The position numbers and the translations under genes are program-made. From Chryseobacterium sp. CY350 (GTDB lineage Bacteria; Bacteroidota; Bacteroidia; Flavobacteriales; Weeksellaceae), in the NCBI RefSeq assembly GCF_027945075.1, contig NZ_CP116034.1, positions 3,348,001 through 3,412,000 on the forward strand: a DNA stretch of 64,000 nt. Reading direction: 5' to 3'. Of this stretch, positions 41,988-49,701 are shown piece by piece. Below the pieces are notes generated by a model. The model did no database searches and was not told the origin of the DNA. It worked only from the letters and a program-made list of their open reading frames with translations. Every line of letters starts with the position of its first letter. Within the stretch, counting starts at the first letter, position 1.

Positions 41988-42890
41988 TTATTTAATTATT
42001 GTTTTGAGCCAGTCTGCACAGATTTTCTTCCAGTTATCCGTCAGCTCTGTCTTATTGAAAATTCCAATATTATGTTCACCTTCAGGGAAAATAAACATCG
42101 CTCCTTTCACTTTATTTTTGATCATGGCTTCGTAATATAAAATTGAATTGATTACAGGAACGGCGTTGTCATTCTGTGCATGAAAAAGAATCGTTGTAGG
42201 CGTTTTTTCCGTCACCCGATTCTGCATAGAGTACTCTTTAATTTTTTCTGAAGAAGCATTTTCTCCCAACAGATTGTCTCGGCTTCCTTTGTGCGCAAAT
42301 TCACCTAAATCAATAACTGGAGAAACCAGAATAGCAAAATTAGGAACTGTTGAAATACTTGTCCAATCGCCTTTTAATTCGGTATAATCTGTCGAAATAT
42401 TACTTGCCATAGCGGCCAAATGACCACCCGCTGAAGTTCCCAAAACTCCAATTTGGTCAGGAGAAATTCCATATTGAGCGGCATTTTTTCTGATTAATTT
42501 TATGGCAGCCTGAATATCCTGTAGAGGACCGATTTCCCGTTGCTTTAAATCCGGAGAAGTTGGCAAGCGGTAATTCAGAACAAAAGCTGAAATTCCCAAA
42601 GTGTTAAGCCATTTTGCATAGGAATATCCGCCCAAATCGTAGGTCAAATGTCTGTAACCACCGCCAGGAATAACGATGATGGCTATTTTTTTTCGTTCTT
42701 CTTTGGCTGGAAGAAAAGAGAACAGTTCAGCCTCCTGAATCTGCGTTATTCTGCCTTCTTTTTCTTCAACGATGTTTAATTTCAAGCCTTTGGAATTGGG
42801 CATTTCTCCTTTCTGCCAAACCGTAATTTTTTGCTGGGCTGAAATATGAATTCCAAGAAAAATGATGAAAATTAAAATGAACTTTTTCAT
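41988..42890 (-). CDS. Secreted alpha/beta-hydrolase esterase (tandem copy 2)
   Basis: 300 residues from ATG 42890 with signal peptide (FILIFIIFLGIHISAQ). Esterase/lipase fold of the acetyl-xylan-esterase-like group: oxyanion GGGYRHLT, nucleophile GTSAGGHLA, Asp in HAQNDNAVP and His in EGEHNIG. Probably removes acetyl groups from pectin or hemicellulose oligosaccharides. Paralogue of the next gene upstream (42933), 42 bp away. The leader resembles ALP-type export to the periplasm. Confidence 0.8.
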   Translation of the reverse strand: MKKFILIFIIFLGIHISAQQKITVWQKGEMPNSKGLKLNIVEEKEGRITQIQEAELFSFLPAKEERKKIAIIVIPGGGYRHLTYDLGGYSYAKWLNTLGISAFVLNYRLPTSPDLKQREIGPLQDIQAAIKLIRKNAAQYGISPDQIGVLGTSAGGHLAAMASNISTDYTELKGDWTSISTVPNFAILVSPVIDLGEFAHKGSRDNLLGENASSEKIKEYSMQNRVTEKTPTTILFHAQNDNAVPVINSILYYEAMIKNKVKGAMFIFPEGEHNIGIFNKTELTDNWKKICADWLKTIIK

Positions 42891-42932
42891 TGTTAAAAAA
42901 TTAAGAAACAGAATTGTATTACTCATTACCCA

Positions 42933-43832
42933 TTACTTATTACCAATAGTCAAAAGCCAGTCTGCACACAGTTTTTTCCAGTTTTCGTTCAGTGGATCTT
43001 TGTCGGTAACGAAAAATCGGTGTCCACCTTTAGGAAAAATGAATAGTGAACCTTTTACTTTATTTTTCGTCATTTCCTTGAAATATAAAATACTGTTCAT
43101 CGGCGGGACGGCTGTATCGTCCTGATTATGAAACAAAATTGTTGGCGGTGTTTTTTCAGTCACAGAATTTTGCATTGAATATTCCCTGATTTTTTCTGGA
43201 GAAGCGTTTTCACCCAGCAAACTGTCACGACTTCCTTTGTGAGCATATTCGCCCAGATCAATGACCGGACAAAACAGAATCGCAAAATCAGGAATCGTGG
43301 AAATGTTTTCCCAATCACCTTTTAATTCTGTATAATCTCTAGAAATATTGCTGACCATTGTCGCCAAATGTCCGCCTGCTGAAGTTCCCACAACGCCGAC
43401 CTGACCGGGTGAAATTCGCCATTGTGAAGCATTTTTTCGGATGTATTTAATGGAAGACTGAATATCCTGCAGTGGCGCAATTTCTTTCTGAATTAAATCT
43501 GTTGAGGTAGGCAATCTGTAGTTTAAGACAAATGCTGAAATGCCCAAACTGTTCATCCATTTAGCAATCTGAAACGCTCCTTCATCGTAAGTGAGTTTTG
43601 AATATCCACCGCCTGGAATGATGATAACGGACTTTTGGTTTCTTTCTTTTACGGGAGGCAGAAAAGCGAAAAGTTCAGGTTCTTTTAATTCCGCCAGTTC
43701 TTTTTTCTTCTTGGTTTTTGAAGCTAAAATTTTAGAATTGGGCATTTCACCTTTTGGCCAGAGAATTATTTTTTCCTGAGCTGAAAACTGAATGAAAAAG
43801 AAAATTGTATAAAGGAAAATTACTTTTTTCAT
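42933..43832 (-). CDS. Secreted alpha/beta-hydrolase esterase (tandem copy 1)
   Basis: 299 residues with signal peptide (FLYTIFFFIQFSAQ). Same fold as its neighbour: GGGYSKLTYDEGAFQIAKWMNSLG, GTSAGGHLATMVSN, QDDTAVPPMNS and PKGGHRFFV. The two share long blocks (LGISAFVLNYRLPTS, GSRDSLLGENAS) and arose by duplication. Substrate preference cannot be read. Downstream of kdgF, with a palindrome in the 60-bp gap. Confidence 0.82.
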   Translation of the reverse strand: MKKVIFLYTIFFFIQFSAQEKIILWPKGEMPNSKILASKTKKKKELAELKEPELFAFLPPVKERNQKSVIIIPGGGYSKLTYDEGAFQIAKWMNSLGISAFVLNYRLPTSTDLIQKEIAPLQDIQSSIKYIRKNASQWRISPGQVGVVGTSAGGHLATMVSNISRDYTELKGDWENISTIPDFAILFCPVIDLGEYAHKGSRDSLLGENASPEKIREYSMQNSVTEKTPPTILFHNQDDTAVPPMNSILYFKEMTKNKVKGSLFIFPKGGHRFFVTDKDPLNENWKKLCADWLLTIGNK

Positions 43833-43846
43833 AGTCTTAAAATGAT

Positions 43847-43879
43847 AAACCTCACAGGTTTCTAAAACCTGTGAGGTTT
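43847..43879. repeat. Perfect 15-bp palindrome, family member 1
   Basis: AAACCTCACAGGTTT / AAACCTGTGAGGTTT with a 3-nt loop CTA. Same architecture as 49554-49586. Could act as a terminator after kdgF, since T-rich sequence follows. Confidence 0.75.
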
Positions 43880-43892
43880 GATTTTGTAAAAT

Positions 43893-44234
43893 TTAATCTT
43901 TCAGAAAATCTTCTCTAAACGGAGTAAATGAGTCAATCAGTTTTCCTGCTTCAAGACATTTCACGCCATGGAAAATATTCGGCTGCGCAAAAAATCCGTC
44001 ACCTTTCTGTAAGATTTTGGTTTCTCCGTCGACCGTTACTTCAAATTTTCCTTCGGTAACATATGTGATTTGCGAATGAAAATGCTGGTGTAAAGTTCCG
44101 ATTGCATCTTTCTCAAATTGAACGATGACCATCATGACCTGAGAGTTGTATCCTACAAACTGTCGGGAGACACCGCCTCCTAAATCTTCCCATTCGGAAT
44201 TGCCGTCGAAAAAAGGTTCTTTTTTGAAATTCAT
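43893..44234 (-). CDS. kdgF: Unsaturated galacturonate-converting cupin KdgF
   Basis: 113-residue cytosolic cupin. Metal-site pattern LHQHFHSQITYVTEG (His49, His51, Gln55) with His89 in QPNIFHGV agrees with the KdgF arrangement (H-x-H-x-x-x-Q ... H). KdgF converts 4,5-unsaturated galacturonate, released by lyases and GH105, into 5-keto-4-deoxyuronate, the substrate of KduI encoded at 62187. Its place inside the pectin gene run supports this. No signal peptide. Confidence 0.85.
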   Translation of the reverse strand: MNFKKEPFFDGNSEWEDLGGGVSRQFVGYNSQVMMVIVQFEKDAIGTLHQHFHSQITYVTEGKFEVTVDGETKILQKGDGFFAQPNIFHGVKCLEAGKLIDSFTPFREDFLKD

Positions 44235-44269
44235 AGTATTCTTTTTGATTTTAAACTTGTTTTACCCAG

Positions 44270-44331
44270 TTTGTCATGCTGTAAGCATCTAAACTGCGAA
44301 AAGTAAGCATAGATCCTTGCAGGATGACAAA
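44270..44331. repeat. REP-like imperfect palindrome
   Basis: Arms of 21 bp (44270-44290 and 44311-44331), 18 of 21 positions pairing, with TTTGTCATGCTG at one end and AGGATGACAAA at the other, around a 20-nt loop. Intergenic between kdgF and the CE12 gene. Confidence 0.6.
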
Positions 44332-44418
44332 TTAGGTGTTATTTTCTCTCGTAGATTTTACAGATTAAGCAGATTTTTTAATTTTCATCTGTGAAGATCT
44401 GTGTTATCTGTGCAACCT

Positions 44419-45156
44419 TTATTTAATATATTTCTCCAAACCGGTTTTTAATTTCTTCAAATCTTTGACTGCGAGTTTAGCAACAGTTTCAGCGCCTAAT
44501 CTTGATAAATGCGTGTCATCAGCTTTGTCTTTGTCGTAATACGGATTTTCGCCAGCTTTAAAGTACAAATGCAAAAGTTTAGATTTCTCCGGGCCTGCAG
44601 CAATTTCCATTTGTTCGGTCAGTAACTGCATGTCGACGAATGCGACTTTCATATCGTCGGCAACTAATCTGACCATCAAAGGATAATCGGTGTGTGTGTC
44701 AATTAAAACTCCATTTTCGTTGAAGTTTCTTCGTGTAATGGAAGTCATTAAAATCGGTGTTGCGCCTTTCGCTCTTGTTTCGTTCACATATCTTTCCAGA
44801 TTGGCTCTGTATTGCGTATGCGGATTGGTAAATTTCGTTGAATCTTTCAGTTTCTGATCATTATGACCGAACTGAATGATGACGAAATCACCTTTTTTCA
44901 GTTGTTTTTCCACTTTGTCCCAACGTCCTTCAGTTCTGAAACTTTTTGAGCTTCTTCCATTCATGGCGTGGTTTTGAAGTTCAATATTTGGGGTTAAAAA
45001 CTGTCCCAAAACCTGACCCCAACCATGTTCCGGATTTTTATCGGGATTGTCTTTGTTTGACATAGTGGAGTCACCGATTAGAAATAGAGTTGGTTTTTTC
45101 TGAGCTATCGATAATGCTGAGATTATGATGCTTAGAATTAAAAGTATTTTTTTCAT
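44419..45156 (-). CDS. Rhamnogalacturonan acetylesterase, CE12 (SGNH)
   Basis: 245 residues with signal peptide (LLILSIIISALSIAQ). SGNH blocks in order: LIGDSTMSNK (Ser), HAMNGRSSKSF (Gly/Asn), QFGHNDQK (Asn), DDTHLSRLGAE (Asp, His). Matches the CE12 group that removes acetyl groups from rhamnogalacturonan I, clearing the way for GH105 and lyases. In the leftward pectin run, 184 bp upstream of kdgF. Confidence 0.88.
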   Translation of the reverse strand: MKKILLILSIIISALSIAQKKPTLFLIGDSTMSNKDNPDKNPEHGWGQVLGQFLTPNIELQNHAMNGRSSKSFRTEGRWDKVEKQLKKGDFVIIQFGHNDQKLKDSTKFTNPHTQYRANLERYVNETRAKGATPILMTSITRRNFNENGVLIDTHTDYPLMVRLVADDMKVAFVDMQLLTEQMEIAAGPEKSKLLHLYFKAGENPYYDKDKADDTHLSRLGAETVAKLAVKDLKKLKTGLEKYIK

Positions 45157-45426
45157 TTTAAATAATTTTTATTAATATGTTCTTTTGTCTTGAAATCGCA
45201 GATTCGGTGTAGTCAAACAAAAGAACCAATCCCGAAGTTTCGGGACAAGACTTGGAAACTTCCGCTAAAAATTAAATTTTAATCCTAAAATTCCCAAAAC
45301 TTGCGCGAATTCATAATTTCTGCTCTAATTCAAATCTGTCTCGCGCTTCGAACAGTGGAAATTTTTTAACGGAATAAATTTAAATTTTCTTAATGCTCCA
45401 TTTTCCTATGTCATTTTATTGTGGTC
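45157..45426. other. Intergenic sequence with a CCCGAAGTTTCGGG hairpin
   Basis: 270 bp with no frame. It includes TCCCGAA/TTCGGGA (45232 region) and a richer-than-usual GC patch (CTTGCGCGAATTC, TCTCGCGCTTCGAA). It looks like a non-coding interspersed element rather than random AT-rich spacer; nothing specific can be named. Confidence 0.4.
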
Positions 45427-46401
45427 TTAATTACTCATATTCGGATTCCAGTCTCCGAGAATATTTTTGACCGTGTATTTTTTTGCCTCTTTTTTTGTCA
45501 CCTGATGTGACCACGCGACACGGTTTTCTGTTTTTCCGCCTTCGCCTTTGCTGTTGTATTCTGCATAGTAGGCGGTTTTGTCTTTGTCGGGAAACATTTT
45601 GTCGCCTTTCCATGGGTTCCAGCCTTCGGGAACGATATGACTGCCCATTTCGGTGTTGATGAAAACCGTTTTTGCGTACGGTCTCCATGGTCTGCCCAAA
45701 AATACTTTGTTAATATCTTCTTTAGCAATCAATTTACAGTCGAAAAATACATAACCAAAACTTTTTGACTGATCGGTTGATGCTGCTGTAATGTAAGAAT
45801 TGGCTAAACTTTTTATCGTACAGTTTTTGAAAACCACGGTCGCCGAACCAAATAGGAAATCAGTTGTTCCTTCAATATAACAGTTTTCATAATACTGTCT
45901 GCTGTGATTTCCGCCAGTGTAAACCGTGTCTTGGCAGCCTAAAATTTTAGAATCTCTGATGATAAAACGGTCGCCTTCCACGTGAAGCGCAACGGCTTGT
46001 CCTTGGTTGCAGGATGAGTTTTGAATGGTCAGATTTGAAATCTTAATATCATCCGACATCACCAAAAGCGTGTACGAATTGAATGTTGTCATTTTCTCAT
46101 TCAGAGCATCCAGTTTTCCGGAATAGTCGTCATTGGTAATGATGGTGTTTTCCTTACTTTCACCCTGCAGAGTGATTTTATGTTTTGACGAAGGAATCAC
46201 AATTTTTTCGTGATACGTACCTGCTTTTATTTTTACCAAAGCTTCTCCCGGACCGAGATCTCTGATGGAGGTTATGGCTTTTTGAATGGAAGTGAATTGG
46301 CCGCTGCCGTCTAGCGCCACGGTAACGGTGATGTACGGATTGCTTTGTGCCAATACAAAATTGGTTACTGAAAAGAGAATGATTAAAAATATTTTTTTCA
46401 T
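45427..46401 (-). CDS. Pectin methylesterase, CE8 (copy 2)
   Basis: 324 residues with signal peptide (LIILFSVTNFVLAQ). Right-handed beta-helix CE8 motifs: GQFTSIQKAI, GCQDTVYTG (Gln157, catalytic Asp158), GTTDFLFGSA (Asp181), FLGRPWRPYAKTVF (Arg237). Removes methyl esters from homogalacturonan so that lyases and GH28 can act. Second CE8 of the locus; the other is at 55353. Exported. Confidence 0.93.
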   Translation of the reverse strand: MKKIFLIILFSVTNFVLAQSNPYITVTVALDGSGQFTSIQKAITSIRDLGPGEALVKIKAGTYHEKIVIPSSKHKITLQGESKENTIITNDDYSGKLDALNEKMTTFNSYTLLVMSDDIKISNLTIQNSSCNQGQAVALHVEGDRFIIRDSKILGCQDTVYTGGNHSRQYYENCYIEGTTDFLFGSATVVFKNCTIKSLANSYITAASTDQSKSFGYVFFDCKLIAKEDINKVFLGRPWRPYAKTVFINTEMGSHIVPEGWNPWKGDKMFPDKDKTAYYAEYNSKGEGGKTENRVAWSHQVTKKEAKKYTVKNILGDWNPNMSN

Positions 46402-46433
46402 AAATATATTTTATGATTGATTCTTATTTTTTT

Positions 46434-46586
46434 AAACGCAAAGGTTTTAATTTAAAATCTGTAAAAATTAAGGAGCAAAGAATGCAACGAGTTGCTTAAG
46501 CTTGAAAATATGTGTTCGCTTAAAATCAATTTATTGATTATTCTTTGCTCCTTAAATGTTTTCAATCAAAATAAATCTTTGCGTTT
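46434..46586. repeat. Nested inverted repeat element, 153 bp
   Basis: Outer arms AAACGCAAAG (46434-46443) / CTTTGCGTTT (46577-46586); inner arms TTAAGGAGCAAAGAAT (46468-46483) / ATTCTTTGCTCCTTAA (46540-46555), a perfect 16-bp match; centre GCAAC-GA-GTTGC (46484-46495). It carries AAAATCAATTTATTGATT (46522-46539), also present in the element at 51398. Non-coding; MITE- or REP-like. Confidence 0.65.
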
Positions 46587-46594
46587 TAATTTTA

Positions 46595-46618
46595 CCTAAA
46601 CCTAAACCTAAACCTAAA
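46595..46618. repeat. Short CCTAAA tandem repeat
   Basis: Four exact CCTAAA hexamers, just outside the esterase stop codon at 46621. Likely slippage product; no role seen. Confidence 0.8.
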
Positions 46619-46620
46619 CC

Positions 46621-47523
46621 TTACTTCAAATTTTTATCTAAAAACTGAAGTGTTAAATCTAAAGTTTCTGTAAACCAAGGTTCGGCAGACCAGAATGAGT
46701 GCGGAGTATCTTTGATTTCATGATATTCTGTAAAGATATTGTAGCTTTTTAATATTTTCATCATATCGTCTCGTCCTGCATGAAAACGGGGTTGAGAAGA
46801 ATTGATAAATAGGGTAGGAGGCGTATTTTTATCTACAAATTCCAACGGCGAAGCATCTGTCCAGTTTTTCAGATTGACATTTCTGTCTCCAGCAAGCCAA
46901 TAAGATGCATACGTACTTTCTTCGGCTTCAGGGTGAATGAAAGAAACAATTCCGTCCACATTGACGATGGCTTTTATTTTTCCTTTAGATTTTACACCAA
47001 CCAAAGTGGCAATCTGTGCTCCCGCTGATTCACCTAAAATTCCGATTTTTTTAGTATTTAAAGAATATTTCTTCTTGTTTTTCTTTAAATATTTAATAGC
47101 ATTTTTTACGTCATCAATCGCTGCGGGATATTTTGCCACTTCGCTCAGACGGTAACCGACGGCAATGGCTACATAACCTTTCGCCGCTAATTCCTGAGCC
47201 ATATATTTTTCATTTTCCTTACTTCCGGAAATCCAGCCGCCACCGTGAACCAGTGCCACTGCAGGATATTTTTTGGATTTGTCGAGAGGATAGTAGATGT
47301 CGGCCTTCAGGGAAAGTCCGTGGATATTGGTGTATTCTACATCTTTATCGATCCCGATGTTGGGCGGAACTGTTCTGTTCAAAGGCGTGATGAACGGATG
47401 TTTCTTTTTTAATTTTTCATATGTTGCTTCGTTTGTGTAAGGAGTAGCATTCGGCTTTGTCTGACCGAATGCTGTTGCTCCTACAAAAAAAACAAAAAGA
47501 AAATATAGTTTGTGAAAACTCAT
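46621..47523 (-). CDS. Secreted alpha/beta-hydrolase esterase
   Basis: 300 residues from ATG 47523 (longer frames upstream lack a signal). Signal peptide LYFLFVFFVGATAFGQ. Motifs: oxyanion VALVHGGGWISG, nucleophile GESAGAQIATLVG, and a C-terminal His in IKDTPHSFW. Related to the BD-FAE/acetylesterase type of alpha/beta-hydrolase, more distant from the pair at 41988/42933. Probably removes acetyl or feruloyl groups from pectic oligosaccharides; ester type not readable. Between GH28 and CE8 in the leftward run. Confidence 0.8.
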   Translation of the reverse strand: MSFHKLYFLFVFFVGATAFGQTKPNATPYTNEATYEKLKKKHPFITPLNRTVPPNIGIDKDVEYTNIHGLSLKADIYYPLDKSKKYPAVALVHGGGWISGSKENEKYMAQELAAKGYVAIAVGYRLSEVAKYPAAIDDVKNAIKYLKKNKKKYSLNTKKIGILGESAGAQIATLVGVKSKGKIKAIVNVDGIVSFIHPEAEESTYASYWLAGDRNVNLKNWTDASPLEFVDKNTPPTLFINSSQPRFHAGRDDMMKILKSYNIFTEYHEIKDTPHSFWSAEPWFTETLDLTLQFLDKNLK

Positions 47524-47851
47524 TTTTATAATATTTGGTGCTTTAAGCAAAACTTTTAACCACAAATCTTTAGATTCGACGGAGTCAAAAGTCACAAAAG
47601 TTTTTGACACATTAGAAACTTTTAAGTTTACATGTTTGAGAATATTTCAGACCACATAAGTTGAAAAATTAAAATTTTTCTTGTGCGCTGATCTCGCATC
47701 GAAATTTCAAGTCTAATATTCTTAATCCTGATAGGATTACATCCTATCCTAAGAAAATCGTCCCTTTGGGACTTTGATTCCCAAACTTCCAATTTCTTCT
47801 GAGCTTAAATCCCGAATTACGAATTTCAAATCTCAAACTTCAAATCTCAAA
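47524..47851. other. Intergenic, several small hairpins
   Basis: 328 bp. Hairpins GATAGGAT/ATCCTATC (47730-47748, loop TAC) and GTCCC-TTT-GGGAC just after it, then a run of near-repeats CAAATCTCAAA. No gene. It could be a repeat remnant; no promoter recognised. Confidence 0.45.
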
Positions 47852-49513
47852 TTACTTCACTGCATTCTTTGCTATCTCTTTTGAGATGCTCAGCTGCTCG
47901 CCTTTTACGTCTTTCGGAAGTTTTACCGAAGTGGTTTTTGCTCCTAACACTTTGATAGTTGGCTTCTGAGTAGATTCCAGTTTTAAACCTGCCAAATCAA
48001 TGTTTTTACTGTTGTAAATCGTAGCTCCCGTTCCTTCTGAATATTTCAGTTTTACGTTTTTAAGCTGAATTCCGTCTGCATCGACGATGCTTAAACCTTT
48101 TTTAGTCTCAAACTGAGAATCTTCAATCACGATATTTTTAAGGTTCATTTCTGCCAAGCCGAATAAAGTAATTGCTTCATCAGAATTGGTTGCAGTAATA
48201 TTTTTAAAGTAAATATTTCTGAAGACTGGCGTTTCTTCAGTTACTGGATATGTTTTTTCCGGAGCTTTGTTTCCTTCCGCTTTCTGTCCGTCTTCCAGAA
48301 CCGGCGAAGCACCTTCGTAGAACATATTAAAACCAATGGTCTGCGTCGGAATGTTGATCATATCAATGTTTTTGATATAAATATTTTCAACAACACCACC
48401 TCTTCCACGGGTTGTTTTGAAACGGAGACCAATATCTGTTCCGATGAAAGTACAGTCTGACACATGCATGTTTCTTGCTCCACCAGACATTTCACTTCCG
48501 ATTACAAAACCTCCGTGACCGTGGTACACCATATTGTTTTTGATGATGACATTTTCAGTCGGCATTCCTCTTTTTCTTCCGTCTTCATTTTTTCCCGATT
48601 TAATGCAGATTGCATCGTCACCCACGTCAAAAGTATTGTCATAGATCAGAACATTTTTGCAGGATTCCAAATCTACACCGTCACCGTTTTGAGAATACCA
48701 AGGGTTTCTAACGGTAAGATTTCTTAAAATTAAATTGGAAGTCATCAGTGGATGAAGGTTCCAGGCGGGCGAATTCTGGAAAGTCGGGCCATCCAGTAAA
48801 ACCTGATCGCAACCTACGATGCTCACCATCACCGGACGAAGAAAATCTTTCACAGATTCCAGTTCAGCCTTGTCGATTTTATCGGGAACATTGAAATTTG
48901 AGCTTCCTTCAAATCCTTTTTTATAGCTTTCGGATGGATACCAGGTTTTTCCGTCTTTAGAAACGATTCCGCCTGATGCAACGAATTTTTTCCATTCAGT
49001 TTCGGATAATTTTCCTTTTTTTACAGCTCTCCATGCATCACCGCTTCCGTCGATAACGCCTTTTCCTGTGATCGCAATATTTTTAGCATTTCTAGCCGAT
49101 ATCGGAGACTGGCAACGGATCGTATTTAAACCTTCAAAACTTACGTCTACCAAAGGATAATCGCTTTTATCTGTGCTGAAAATAATCATCGCGCCGTCTT
49201 CCACATGAAGGTTGATGTTGCTTTGCAAAACGATAGGTCCGGTTAACCAAAGGCCTCTCGGAACAACCAATTTTCCGCCACCTTTTTTCACCAATGCATC
49301 GATTGCTTTTTTAAAAGCTTCGGTGTTTTTTACACTTCCACCGGCGACACCTCCAAAATCTTTGATGGATACAGTATTTGCGGCGAAAGAAGTTTCAGTC
49401 ACTTTTGGCATTTTAAACTCAATGCCTTTGTAAATATCTGTATTTTGAGCATAGATCTGTCCCGAAAACATCATTGCTGCGACAAGACCTAGTATTTTGA
49501 TTGACTTCTTCAT
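47852..49513 (-). CDS. Polygalacturonase-type glycoside hydrolase, GH28
   Basis: 553 residues from ATG 49513 (upstream frame covers a palindrome and is not a leader). Signal peptide ILGLVAAMMFSGQIYAQ. GH28 beta-helix with catalytic segments NGDGVDLESCKNVLIYD, VGDDAICIKSG, HGHGGFVIGSEMSGG and LRFKTTRGRGG. Hydrolyses alpha-1,4-galacturonosyl links; could be exo-acting, since the insert around 200-260 is long. Upstream GH43, downstream esterase. Confidence 0.92.
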   Translation of the reverse strand: MKKSIKILGLVAAMMFSGQIYAQNTDIYKGIEFKMPKVTETSFAANTVSIKDFGGVAGGSVKNTEAFKKAIDALVKKGGGKLVVPRGLWLTGPIVLQSNINLHVEDGAMIIFSTDKSDYPLVDVSFEGLNTIRCQSPISARNAKNIAITGKGVIDGSGDAWRAVKKGKLSETEWKKFVASGGIVSKDGKTWYPSESYKKGFEGSSNFNVPDKIDKAELESVKDFLRPVMVSIVGCDQVLLDGPTFQNSPAWNLHPLMTSNLILRNLTVRNPWYSQNGDGVDLESCKNVLIYDNTFDVGDDAICIKSGKNEDGRKRGMPTENVIIKNNMVYHGHGGFVIGSEMSGGARNMHVSDCTFIGTDIGLRFKTTRGRGGVVENIYIKNIDMINIPTQTIGFNMFYEGASPVLEDGQKAEGNKAPEKTYPVTEETPVFRNIYFKNITATNSDEAITLFGLAEMNLKNIVIEDSQFETKKGLSIVDADGIQLKNVKLKYSEGTGATIYNSKNIDLAGLKLESTQKPTIKVLGAKTTSVKLPKDVKGEQLSISKEIAKNAVK

Positions 49514-49553
49514 TATATATATTCTTATTATTTTTCTGTTGATGATTGTGTTT

Positions 49554-49586
49554 AAACCTAACGGGTTTCGAAAACCCGTTAGGTTT
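49554..49586. repeat. Perfect 15-bp palindrome, family member 2
   Basis: AAACCTAACGGGTTT / AAACCCGTTAGGTTT, loop CGA. Outer AAACCT/AGGTTT and inner GGTTT/AAACC are shared with 43847-43879 while the middle differs but still pairs (compensated), which suggests a selected structure. Lies between GH43 and GH28, ~40 bp before the GH28 start. Confidence 0.75.
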
Positions 49587-49701
49587 GGTATTTTATTTTT
49601 TGTTCCCAACAATTTCAGCGACTTTCAAAAATTTTATTGAAATTTAAATTTCAATTGATGTGCAATCATCTTTGAAAATCCGTGAAATCTGTAGCAAATA
49701 T

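Noticed and set aside
46595..46618. Telomere-like CCTAAA repeat as a functional element
   Set aside because: Only four hexamers in a bacterial chromosome; slippage explains it and nothing else nearby supports a role.
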